Assembly: GCA_913041135.1 (NCBI GenBank)
Contig: CAJWIF010000003.1
Span: 1-57,983, forward strand
DNA length: 57,983 nt
Reading direction: 5' to 3'
Origin: an uncultured Flavobacteriales bacterium
Lineage (GTDB): Bacteria > Bacteroidota > Bacteroidia > Flavobacteriales_D > Sanyastnellaceae
This document shows positions 17,582-25,076 of the stretch, one piece after another. Each line of letters opens with the position of its first letter. The stretch's first letter is position 1. The notes beneath the pieces are model-generated. The model ran no database searches. It was not told where the DNA came from and was given only the letters and a program-made list of their open reading frames with translations. The position numbers were made by a program, and so were the translations under genes.

Positions 17582-17589
17582 CAAAGGTA
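17582..17589 (-). promoter_or_regulatory. -7 promoter element TACCTTTG of the polyprenyl synthase gene
   Basis: An exact TAnnTTTG match on the minus strand, ending nine bases before the ATG at 17573, giving a leader of only a few bases. It is back to back with the yicC promoter, with 28 bases between the two elements, so the upstream parts of both promoters must overlap. Confidence 0.55.
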
Positions 17590-17617
17590 CGTTCGGCTGC
17601 CACTCGGCCGAGAACCC

Positions 17618-17625
17618 TATCTTTG
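17618..17625 (+). promoter_or_regulatory. -7 promoter element TATCTTTG of yicC-gmk-nadD
   Basis: An exact match to the commonest Bacteroidota -7 form. It lies 16 bases before the yicC ATG and supports that start over the longer upstream frame. Confidence 0.6.
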
Positions 17626-17640
17626 CCAAAAATCCCTCCA

Positions 17641-18513
17641 ATGATTCAATCCATGACAGGATACGGCAAATCAACTGCGACCTTGGGTTCGCGGCGCTAT
17701 GTTGCTGAGGTACGATCTCTGAACGGAAAACAATTGGACCTGAACATTCGGATGCCACAGGCATTTCGGGAGAAAGAAATGGATTTAAGGAAGTCCTTGG
17801 CTTCATCCATTGTTCGCGGGAAGAGTGATCTAACGCTTTTTTACGAGTCTGATTCTGCAGACCAGCGAGAATTGAATGGCCCATTGATTCGGCATTACTT
17901 GGACCAGTTGGAGGCGATATCGGATGAACGGGGATTCGAAAAAGACGGAAAAATGCTCGCTGCTGCGATGCGCATGCCGGATACAATTCAGCAATCCAAA
18001 GAAGAATTTGAAGAGTCGGAATGGACGGCTTTGGCTCAATTGATTGCTTCAGCAACAGAACAATTCATCGCTTACCGCAATCACGAAGGCGCCTCCATGG
18101 AGGTGGATTTTCGTCAGCGTGTTGAGCGCATTTTGGCGTTGGAGTCGGATTTAGACCCGTTACTCACGGCACGGATTGAAAGAGTTCGTAGTCGGATCCA
18201 ATCGAATTTTGATGAGATCAAAGATCGGGGACGATTGGACGAGAATCGATTTGAGCAGGAGGTGCTTTTTTACATTGAAAAGATGGATGTTTCTGAAGAG
18301 CGCGTGCGCTTGAAAGCACACAGCCTGTACTTCTTGGACATGCTGGATGCGGAGGTTGGTCAAGGAAAAAAACTAGGGTTTATTGCCCAAGAGATGGGAC
18401 GCGAAATCAACACGCTAGGGAGCAAAGCCAATGATGCCGAGATTCAGCGTTTCGTTGTTCAGATGAAAGACGAGCTCGAGAAAATAAAGGAGCAGGTGCT
18501 CAATGTGCTTTAA
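17641..18513 (+). CDS. yicC: YicC family endoribonuclease
   Basis: A 290-residue YicC protein starting at the typical MIQSMTGYGKS. Family landmarks are EVRSLNGKQLDLNIRMP (N-terminal half), the central long helices, and the DUF1732 C-terminus, where LGFIAQEMGREINTLGSKAN and the conserved DELEKIKEQVLNV end are intact. YicC proteins are reported RNases acting on small RNAs. The gene lies directly upstream of gmk with two bases between them, an arrangement common in many bacteria. Candidate starts further upstream are inside or before the promoter and are rejected. Confidence 0.93.
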   Translation: MIQSMTGYGKSTATLGSRRYVAEVRSLNGKQLDLNIRMPQAFREKEMDLRKSLASSIVRGKSDLTLFYESDSADQRELNGPLIRHYLDQLEAISDERGFEKDGKMLAAAMRMPDTIQQSKEEFEESEWTALAQLIASATEQFIAYRNHEGASMEVDFRQRVERILALESDLDPLLTARIERVRSRIQSNFDEIKDRGRLDENRFEQEVLFYIEKMDVSEERVRLKAHSLYFLDMLDAEVGQGKKLGFIAQEMGREINTLGSKANDAEIQRFVVQMKDELEKIKEQVLNVL

Positions 18514-18515
18514 CC

Positions 18516-19115
18516 ATGAGTGGAAAGGCTGTCATATTTTCCGCCCCTTCAGGCTCAGGTAAGACCACGATCGTGCGGTATTTACTTGGAAAAACGAATC
18601 TACCTCTGGGTTTTTCAATTAGCGCGACAACGCGTGTGTCTCGGGGGAAAGAGGAGCATGGAAAGGATTATTTCTTTTTGGAGGTACCTGCCTTCAATGA
18701 GTGCATTTCAAAGGGTGAATTGGTCGAATGGGAGGAGGTATATGAAGGTGTTTTTTACGGCACGTTAAGAACGGAATTGGAGCGGTTGTGGTCAGAAGGA
18801 AAAACAGTATTGTTCGATGTCGATGTCGTTGGTGGTCTGAAGTTGCGCGAAGCATTAGGCGATCGAGCATTGTCTGTATTTGTGCAGCCCCCCTCATTGG
18901 AGGAGCTTCGGAATCGCCTTGAAGGCCGTGGCACGGATTCGAAAGAACGCATCGACGAGCGGATGGAAAAGGCAGAATGGGAATGGAAGCAAAACATCCA
19001 TTTTGATCGAATTCTGATCAACACCAATTTGGATGAAGCGTTTAAAGAAGCTGCGGATTTGGTCACAAACCATCTGGGCTTGACGCTGGACCACTTAACG
19101 ACTCCCGAAGAATAG
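18516..19115 (+). CDS. gmk: Guanylate kinase
   Basis: A 199-residue kinase that phosphorylates GMP to GDP with ATP. The P-loop SAPSGSGKTT (9-18) is followed by the GMP-binding SATTRVSRGKEEHGKDYFF region and by VEWEEVYEGVFYGT. The Asp-rich FDVDVVGG supplies the Mg site, and a lid Arg pair occurs in the TDSKERIDER segment. Length is standard. It is part of the yicC-gmk-nadD operon, with gaps of two and five bases. Confidence 0.96.
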   Translation: MSGKAVIFSAPSGSGKTTIVRYLLGKTNLPLGFSISATTRVSRGKEEHGKDYFFLEVPAFNECISKGELVEWEEVYEGVFYGTLRTELERLWSEGKTVLFDVDVVGGLKLREALGDRALSVFVQPPSLEELRNRLEGRGTDSKERIDERMEKAEWEWKQNIHFDRILINTNLDEAFKEAADLVTNHLGLTLDHLTTPEE

Positions 19116-19120
19116 CGACC

Positions 19121-19762
19121 ATGTCCAATCCTCAGCAAGCACGTCGAAAAATCGGGCTCTACTTCGGGACGTTTAACCCCATTCACATGGGGCATTTGGT
19201 GATTGCAAATCACATGGCAACGCACACGGATTTAGATGAAGTTTGGTTGGTCGTTACCCCGCTGAATCCACAAAAGGATTCCGTTGAATTGATGGCGCAA
19301 GAACACCGATTGCAGATGGTCCATTTAGCGACTGCAGAGAATGAACTATTGCAAGGAAGTGACGTAGAGTTTGCGTTGCCTTCTCCCAATTACACAGCAG
19401 CCACTATGCGCTTCATTCGTGGAGAGTATCCCGAAGTTAATTTCAGCATTATCATTGGTGAAGACAACTTTCACAATTTGCATACCTGGAAAGACCATTG
19501 GGAATTGGTAACACACCATCGAATTTTGGTCTATCCGAGACGAAGTGTTGGGGCCGAACAGCGCACTCCCACAAAGCAAGAAGGCGATCAGGATCGAATC
19601 CCCGTCGACCATGCGCATGTTGTTTGGTGCGACGCTCCAATGATCAGTATTTCTTCGACGTACCTGCGCAAAGCGATACAGGAACACAAAGACATTCGGT
19701 ATTTGTTGCCAGACACCGTTCTGAATTACATCAGCAACAATATGTTGTACGAACAGCCCTAA
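19121..19762 (+). CDS. nadD: Nicotinate-nucleotide adenylyltransferase
   Basis: A 213-residue nucleotidyltransferase of NAD synthesis, joining ATP and nicotinate mononucleotide. The adenylyl-transfer signature GTFNPIHMGHL (16-26) contains the HxGH pair, and the second ATP motif ISSTYLRK is near residue 180. VVTPLNPQKD and the IIGEDNFHNLHTWKD region bind the nicotinate moiety in family members. It closes the yicC-gmk-nadD operon and converges on pth, with six bases between the stops and no visible terminator. Confidence 0.95.
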   Translation: MSNPQQARRKIGLYFGTFNPIHMGHLVIANHMATHTDLDEVWLVVTPLNPQKDSVELMAQEHRLQMVHLATAENELLQGSDVEFALPSPNYTAATMRFIRGEYPEVNFSIIIGEDNFHNLHTWKDHWELVTHHRILVYPRRSVGAEQRTPTKQEGDQDRIPVDHAHVVWCDAPMISISSTYLRKAIQEHKDIRYLLPDTVLNYISNNMLYEQP

Positions 19763-19768
19763 AGCGGT

Positions 19769-20332
19769 TCAGGTGTTGTTGAACGTGTTCATTGTACGCT
19801 CCAATCCAGCAGTCGTAAAACTGCAGACCAACTCATCGCAACGTATCAATCGTTCTATGAGGGCTTCAGACTCTATTCTACCCCATTTTCCGAGTACATA
19901 ATCAACTTGTTGACCTTGTGGAAAATCGGAGCCAATTCCGAATCGCAGTCGGGAATAGCTCGGGGTCTGCAACGTGGTCTCAATATTTTCTAACCCGTTG
20001 TGGCCTCCCGCTCCTCCTTTTCCGCGCAGCCTAAGAGACCCGAAGGGCATAGCGAGGTCATCGGTAACAATCAAGACCCGCTCCAAGGGGATCTTCTCAG
20101 CTTCCATCCAATACCGGACAGCCTTTCCACTGAGGTTCATAAAGGTCGATGGCTTGAGAAGCACCAGTGTCCGTCCCTTAAATCTTACGGAAGCAACATC
20201 GCCCAGTCGGGAAACCTCAAAAGAAGTTTCCCGTTTCTGGGCGATGGCATCCAAAACATTGAACCCAATGTTGTGTCGGGTGTCCTCATATTCTTTACCG
20301 GGGTTACCGAGACCGACGATGAGGTATTTCAT
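19769..20332 (-). CDS. pth: Peptidyl-tRNA hydrolase
   Basis: A 187-residue enzyme that frees tRNA from stalled peptidyl-tRNA. The N-terminal signature VGLGNPGKEYEDTRHNIGF (6-24) holds the conserved N10 and catalytic H20. FMNLSGKAV and IVTDDLAMPFG supply the other active-site Asn and Asp residues, and KGGAGGHNGLENIE is intact. It is third in prs-rplY-pth, with 41 bases after rplY. This neighbourhood (prs, ctc/rplY, pth) recurs in many bacteria. Confidence 0.96.
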   Translation of the reverse strand: MKYLIVGLGNPGKEYEDTRHNIGFNVLDAIAQKRETSFEVSRLGDVASVRFKGRTLVLLKPSTFMNLSGKAVRYWMEAEKIPLERVLIVTDDLAMPFGSLRLRGKGGAGGHNGLENIETTLQTPSYSRLRFGIGSDFPQGQQVDYVLGKWGRIESEALIERLIRCDELVCSFTTAGLERTMNTFNNT

Positions 20333-20373
20333 GCTTTTCTCTTCAATGGCAATAGCATTGCCCTTGAACGGTA

Positions 20374-20985
20374 TTATGCAGCAGAATCGTCACTTGCAGC
20401 GGCCTGACCCTCCTCTTCAACCTCCGCATCAGCGGACATTGCAGCACGAGTGCGCTTAACAGCAACCAACAAAGCAGAGTCGTTTAAAAGAACTTCGCAA
20501 TTGGGAACATCAATGTCTCCAACACGAGCGTTGTCGCCGATATCCAAGCTATCGATGTTGACAAGAATCTCTTCAGGCAAATCAACAGCAAGACCGCGTA
20601 CAGGGATGCGGCGGAACAACATTTGAATACGACCACCATTCATCACTCCTGGAGAAACTCCAGTGGTGCGCAATGGCAATTCAACACGCATCGGCTTGCC
20701 TTCAACGACCTGGAGTAAATCCAAGTGGATCACACGGTCAGTAACCGGGTGAAATTGAATTTCTTGAATCACACAATCATGTGTTTTTCCGTTGAATTCG
20801 AATTTGATTTGGAAGACATCAGGATTGACAACCAACTTGGTGATTTCCAATTCTGGAATGGAAAAATGCTCTTGCGAACCAGTGCCGTACATGACTCCGG
20901 GTACCCGGTAGTTCTGACGCAGTTGACTCGCATCTTTTTTTCCTACGCTCTCTCTTGGAGAGCCGCTCAATGATGCAATTTTCAT
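20374..20985 (-). CDS. rplY: 50S ribosomal protein L25/general stress protein Ctc
   Basis: A 203-residue long-form L25 (Ctc type) that binds 5S rRNA. The N-terminal L25 domain runs from RESVGKKDASQLRQNYRVPG through IQEIQFHPVTDRVIHLDLLQ, and the C-terminal TL5-like beta domain follows with RTTGVSPGVMNGG. The tail after ~185 is acidic and Ala-rich (VEEEGQAAASDDS), common in this family. The start is two bases after the prs stop, so the two are translationally linked. Confidence 0.95.
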   Translation of the reverse strand: MKIASLSGSPRESVGKKDASQLRQNYRVPGVMYGTGSQEHFSIPELEITKLVVNPDVFQIKFEFNGKTHDCVIQEIQFHPVTDRVIHLDLLQVVEGKPMRVELPLRTTGVSPGVMNGGRIQMLFRRIPVRGLAVDLPEEILVNIDSLDIGDNARVGDIDVPNCEVLLNDSALLVAVKRTRAAMSADAEVEEEGQAAASDDSAA

Positions 20986-20987
20986 AA

Positions 20988-21929
20988 TTAATGAATAAGT
21001 AAAGAAGAGCTGATGGAACGATTTTCCATCAGACAGATTAACGTTTGAGCAAACATATCTTCGGCCGAAATGACCTTGATTTTGTTTGTTTGTTTTGTCG
21101 TATTCAAAGGAATACTATCGGATACGACCAATTCAGTAAGCACACTTTCTTGGATGCGCTCATAAGCAGGGCCACTCAAGACAGCGTGTGTACACATGGC
21201 TCGCACAGAGCGTGCGCCGTGTTCCATCATGAGTGCCGCAGCTTTGGTGAGCGTGCCAGCGGTATCGCACATGTCGTCTACGATGACAACATCTTTTCCA
21301 GCAACCTCACCAATGACAGTCATTTTGTCAACTTCATTGGCAACTTTACGTTGCTTGTAACAAATGGCCATATCCACACCAAGCAATTTCGCATACGAAT
21401 TTGCTCGTTTTGTTCCGCCTGTATCCGGTGTTGCAATGCACAAGTTGTCTTGATCCAATGCGCGGAGGTATGGGATAAAGAGTGTGCTGGCAAACAAGTG
21501 GTCAACGGGGATTTCGAAAAACCCCTGGATTTGATCCGCATGAAGATCCATCGTGATGAGACGGTCAATGCCCGCAGCGGTAAGCAAATTGGCAACCAAC
21601 TTGGCTCCAATGGCAACACGTGGCTTGTCTTTTCTGTCTTGTCGGGCAAATCCAAAATATGGCATGACCGCAATAATGCGTTTGGCACTTGCGCGCTTGG
21701 CCGCATCAATTAGGAGCAATAGCTCCATCAAATTGTCCGTAGGTGGATAGGTTGATTGCACGATCGCAACCTCCTGTCCACGGATGGTTTCTTCGATACT
21801 TACTGTGAACTCACCATCACTAAAACGCGTTGTTTTAACGGGGACTAATTGTGTCCCCAATGATTGCGCGACCAATTCTCCAAAAACTTTGGAAGTCGAA
21901 CCGGCGAGTATTTTGAGCGTATTGGCCAC
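20988..21929 (-). CDS. prs: Ribose-phosphate pyrophosphokinase
   Basis: A 313-residue PRPP synthetase that makes phosphoribosyl pyrophosphate from ribose 5-phosphate and ATP for nucleotide, His, Trp and NAD synthesis. The flexible-loop region MPYFGFARQDRKDKPR, the Mg-binding MDLHADQIQGFF and the PRPP-binding VVIVDDMCDTAGTL are all clear. The start codon is GTG at 21929; no better ATG lies in frame, and a TACCTTTG promoter element ends 25 bases upstream. It leads the prs-rplY-pth operon. Confidence 0.96.
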   Translation of the reverse strand: MANTLKILAGSTSKVFGELVAQSLGTQLVPVKTTRFSDGEFTVSIEETIRGQEVAIVQSTYPPTDNLMELLLLIDAAKRASAKRIIAVMPYFGFARQDRKDKPRVAIGAKLVANLLTAAGIDRLITMDLHADQIQGFFEIPVDHLFASTLFIPYLRALDQDNLCIATPDTGGTKRANSYAKLLGVDMAICYKQRKVANEVDKMTVIGEVAGKDVVIVDDMCDTAGTLTKAAALMMEHGARSVRAMCTHAVLSGPAYERIQESVLTELVVSDSIPLNTTKQTNKIKVISAEDMFAQTLICLMENRSISSSLLIH

Positions 21930-21953
21930 GAATGCAGTGCTTTAAAAGGCACG

Positions 21954-21961
21954 CAAAGGTA
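21954..21961 (-). promoter_or_regulatory. -7 promoter element TACCTTTG of prs-rplY-pth
   Basis: An exact TAnnTTTG match, minus strand. A TTG 20 bases further upstream, in GTTGGGTTTG, is a plausible -33 element. The predicted leader is about 20 bases. Confidence 0.55.
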
Positions 21962-22010
21962 GGGAATACAAGCCGCAAACCCAACGGATTTTGCAAGTGC
22001 ATTCGAGGAG

Positions 22011-22709
22011 TCAACGGACGGTAAATCGCACGGGAATCGTGTAGGTTACTCGAACCGGTTTTCCATGTTGTGTTCCTGCGATCATTTGAGGAAGGCAATT
22101 CAAGGCTTCAAGGGCTGATTGGTCCAAATCTGGATGAGCACTTTTTAAAATGGATGGACTGGAAACGTCACCGAATTCATCCACGTTGAATTGAAGAAAA
22201 ACCACACCTCCAACCCCCGCGTCCACTAGTATTCTCGGGAAAATCGCACACGATTGAATCAGTCGGATCATCTCTGCCTCCGTGCAAAATCGCTCTTGAT
22301 CCTGATTCAAAACATTGGTGCAGAAGGCAAATCGCGGCATGTGTTCTGCGAGCAGAACGGTCTCGATTTCAAACTCTTCGGTGCCGTCACCATTTCCGTC
22401 ACCGTACGAACTGAAGTCGTGCAATGGACCCAGTTGGATGTCGGAATTCGGATCGGGCAGTGGAGCCGCAGAATTGGGCTCAGTGAGTTGAGAGACCACG
22501 CGCGGGTTGATGAAAGGCCTGGGTGGTGGAACAGGTTTGGTTGGTACGGAAACAGGGGCAACTTCACTTTCCAGCAAACTCGTTGCTTGGTAACTCCATC
22601 CAGCTGGTTCACTCCATTCCATTGTGGTCCATTCAAAAGAGGCTAGCGTGATGGACAATGCGGCAATGAACCCAAGGGGAAACAATCGCGGTGTTTTTGG
22701 CTCATTCAT
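22011..22709 (-). CDS. TonB-like energy transducer protein
   Basis: A 232-residue protein with a single N-terminal membrane segment (LFPLGFIAALSITLASF), a Pro-rich periplasmic stretch (PTKPVPPPRPFINP) and a C-terminal TonB domain, with GGVVFLQFNVDEFGDVSSPS followed by LDQSALEALNCLPQMIAGTQ and GKPVRVTYTIPVRF. It likely couples the proton motive force to an outer-membrane receptor, or acts as a TonB paralogue with another partner; no ExbBD or receptor gene is near. A perfect palindrome AGGGGT-T-ACCCCT lies 16 bases upstream of the start. It is downstream of the response regulator in the same direction. Confidence 0.85.
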   Translation of the reverse strand: MNEPKTPRLFPLGFIAALSITLASFEWTTMEWSEPAGWSYQATSLLESEVAPVSVPTKPVPPPRPFINPRVVSQLTEPNSAAPLPDPNSDIQLGPLHDFSSYGDGNGDGTEEFEIETVLLAEHMPRFAFCTNVLNQDQERFCTEAEMIRLIQSCAIFPRILVDAGVGGVVFLQFNVDEFGDVSSPSILKSAHPDLDQSALEALNCLPQMIAGTQHGKPVRVTYTIPVRFTVR

Positions 22710-22775
22710 AGCAGAAATAGTTGAAGGGGTTACCCCTCCAAACGTTCCAATACCGTGCCAGATCGCTCAATGGCG

Positions 22776-23480
22776 TTATTCGGGGCAGATCATTTTGAAT
22801 CCTTTTCCGTGCACGTTGATGATTTGGATGGAGTCATCTGGTTTGAGATGCCTGCGCAACTTTGCGATGTAGACATCCATTGAACGACCATTGAAGTAGT
22901 TTGGATCACCCCAGATACTCTTTAACGCAAAGTTGCGCTCGAGTAGGCTGTTTTTGTGCTTGGCAAGGAGAAAGAGCAGCTCGTTTTCCTTGGTGGTCAG
23001 CCGCTGTTCAGTCCCTTCTAATCGCAGTTTCTGCGTATTGTAGTCAAAATCGAAAGACCCGATGTTCAGCGCTCCGACGGTCTCGTCATTTTCCGGAAGA
23101 GCGGCAGAGCGTCGCAAAATAGCATGAATGCGAAGCAGCAACTCTTCCATGCTAAACGGCTTGGTCATGTAGTCGTCCGCTCCCACTTTGAATCCTTCCA
23201 GGGTGTCTTCTTTTGTCGAGCGTGCGGTCAAAAACAGAATCGGTAAATGACGACTTTCTCTCCGAATTTCTTCGGCCACCTCAAATCCATCCTTTCGGGG
23301 CATCATCACATCGAGAATCACAAAGTCAAAAGCCGACCGATGAAACTCCTTCAATCCTTCAACGCCATCTTTTGCCCAGGTCGTATCAAAGCCTTTAGCC
23401 TTCAAATAATCATGGAGCAATCGGCCGAGATTGGGATCGTCTTCACACAGCAGAATACTTGGGTTGGGTTTAAGACTCAT
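22776..23480 (-). CDS. OmpR-family response regulator (RprY-like)
   Basis: A 234-residue DNA-binding response regulator. The receiver domain has the acidic pair CEDD (12-15), phosphoacceptor D57 in FVILDVMMPRKDGFE, and FLTARS plus DDYMTKPFSMEELLLRI completing the switch residues. The C-terminal winged helix contains RLTTKENELLFLLAKHKNSL and VYIAKLRRHLKPD. The receiver resembles RprY of Bacteroides. It is 114 bases downstream of the histidine kinase, so the two are a likely pair. Targets are not visible in the window. Confidence 0.92.
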   Translation of the reverse strand: MSLKPNPSILLCEDDPNLGRLLHDYLKAKGFDTTWAKDGVEGLKEFHRSAFDFVILDVMMPRKDGFEVAEEIRRESRHLPILFLTARSTKEDTLEGFKVGADDYMTKPFSMEELLLRIHAILRRSAALPENDETVGALNIGSFDFDYNTQKLRLEGTEQRLTTKENELLFLLAKHKNSLLERNFALKSIWGDPNYFNGRSMDVYIAKLRRHLKPDDSIQIINVHGKGFKMICPE

Positions 23481-23594
23481 GGGTGTTCGTGATTAGCAGG
23501 TTTAAGACGCCTCAATTTCGGGTTGGACACATCACAATAACAATACACTAGTACTTCTGATTTGGTTGCACGACAGAGGAAAAGCACCGCAAGA

Positions 23595-24917
23595 CTATTG
23601 AGGCAAAAGAAGAACGAACGTGCTTCCTTGCTCAAGTTCACTTTCAACGCGAATCGTTCCGTTATGGCGATCAACAACGGTTTTAACGTAACTGAGACCA
23701 AGACCGAATCCTTTGACATCATGAACGTTTCCTGTCGGTACACGATACAGTCTATCAAAGACCTTGCCTAAATGTTCTTTACCGATTCCAATTCCGTTGT
23801 CTTGAAAACGCAATTCCAACCCATCTGTTGCTTGAACTGTGGAAATTGTTAGCATGGGGTCGCCTGAAGAGTATTTCAAAGCGTTGTCAACAAGATTGAA
23901 AATGACATTGGTGAAATGGATGCGGTCCGCCTCAATGAGGGGATTCGAAGCGTCCAAGTGCAGCTCAACCTTCCCTCCGCGTTTGCGGATTTGAATCGCC
24001 AAATTCCGCAGAACTTCTTTGATCAAGTCATGGGCGTTGACGGGTTGCAAGAAGAGCTGCATTTTTCCTGAATCGGCCAGACTTGCTTGAAGCACATTTT
24101 CAACCAGAACGGCCAAGCGTTTATTTTCCTCCTTAATGAGTGCGATGTAGTGCTTTGTGCCGTCTGGATCCTTGAGCATGTCTGGATCCCCCAAAGCCTC
24201 TGATGCGAGACCAATCGTACTGATGGGGGTTTTCAATTCATGGGTCAGGTTGTTCATGAGATCGCGCCGGATGCGGTCGATGCGTTTGCCACGAGCCGCG
24301 CCAACAACAGCAGAGAAAAATCCCCATGCGATGATGGAAAGCATCAGGCCGGTCAAAGCAAACTGACCCAAGAGGCTGTATAACAAATGACGGGGCAAGG
24401 AAGGGAAATGAAGCCGAATACTCAGTGTTTCGGCTGCCGTTTGGAACGCGGTGATCTCCAAATTTGGGCGGTATTTCTCGTCGGTTTCTGCCAATCGAAC
24501 GGGTTGTCCATAGCGGTCGAAAACACCCATTACCCAAGGAATATCAATGCCGTGTTGTTCCAAACTCTTTCCGATGAGACTGTCAAGATGGAAGGCATCG
24601 AAGCGTCGCAACATGCGCGCGTCGACCTCGTCCAATCCTCCTCCAATTGTTGCATTTCCTTGTTGAACCAAAGATGAATTGGACTGAGCTTGTTCTTGAG
24701 AAAGAGCCTCTAATTCTAGCTGCAGAATGCCGGTTGTTGGTCGCGTTGCGATATCGCCTACTTGACTCAAACTATGAAAAACATTGTCTGTAAAAATCTG
24801 CTTCTTCATCTGAATGGAAGAGCGCAGCCAAATGATTTGGACTGTACTCATGGTGATGAAGGCCATGATCATGGCCAAAACGAACCAGGGGATGGGATGT
24901 TTTCGAGCGCGTGGCAT
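23595..24917 (-). CDS. Membrane sensor histidine kinase (RprX-like)
   Basis: A 440-residue sensor kinase. Membrane segments lie at about 11-31 (WFVLAMIMAFITMS) and 179-205 (LLYSLLGQFALTGLMLSIIA), enclosing a ~145-residue periplasmic sensor region. The phosphoacceptor is H226 in NNLTHELKTPISTIG. The ATPase domain has the N box NVIFNLVDNALKYS, G1 DNGIGIG and G2 GFGLGLSYVK. The likely partner is the response regulator just downstream. A near-consensus promoter TATCTTTA lies at 24930-24937. It is divergent from dnaG. Confidence 0.93.
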   Translation of the reverse strand: MPRARKHPIPWFVLAMIMAFITMSTVQIIWLRSSIQMKKQIFTDNVFHSLSQVGDIATRPTTGILQLELEALSQEQAQSNSSLVQQGNATIGGGLDEVDARMLRRFDAFHLDSLIGKSLEQHGIDIPWVMGVFDRYGQPVRLAETDEKYRPNLEITAFQTAAETLSIRLHFPSLPRHLLYSLLGQFALTGLMLSIIAWGFFSAVVGAARGKRIDRIRRDLMNNLTHELKTPISTIGLASEALGDPDMLKDPDGTKHYIALIKEENKRLAVLVENVLQASLADSGKMQLFLQPVNAHDLIKEVLRNLAIQIRKRGGKVELHLDASNPLIEADRIHFTNVIFNLVDNALKYSSGDPMLTISTVQATDGLELRFQDNGIGIGKEHLGKVFDRLYRVPTGNVHDVKGFGLGLSYVKTVVDRHNGTIRVESELEQGSTFVLLLPQ

Positions 24918-25047
24918 AAGATGGTGGAGTAAAGATAACCCCCACGGCGACGGACCAATATTTCTTCAACAACCATTAACATCTAGCGCGAATTCTGCGA
25001 TGTCAAGGCGATGAGACTTCTGATTTTCTTGCTAGCGTTGCTATCCT

Positions 25048-25055
25048 TACATTTG
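25048..25055 (+). promoter_or_regulatory. -7 promoter element TACATTTG of dnaG
   Basis: An exact TAnnTTTG match 22 bases before the ATG at 25077. It lies downstream of the first in-frame start at 25011, which therefore cannot be used from this promoter. Confidence 0.5.
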
Positions 25056-25076
25056 AAGTTCACTTGTTGTAAAACC

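Noticed and set aside
21045-21713. A 222-residue open frame opposite prs
   Set aside because: Antisense shadow of a conserved enzyme; the peptide has no recognisable domain.
22725-22737. Palindrome AGGGGT-T-ACCCCT between the response regulator and TonB-like genes as a terminator
   Set aside because: No T-run follows in either direction; it may be an operator, but nothing else supports it.
25011-25076. Longer N-terminus for DnaG with a hydrophobic, signal-like start
   Set aside because: The longer start lies upstream of a perfect -7 element, and primase is cytoplasmic with the family N-terminus beginning at MIPPHLVDQV.
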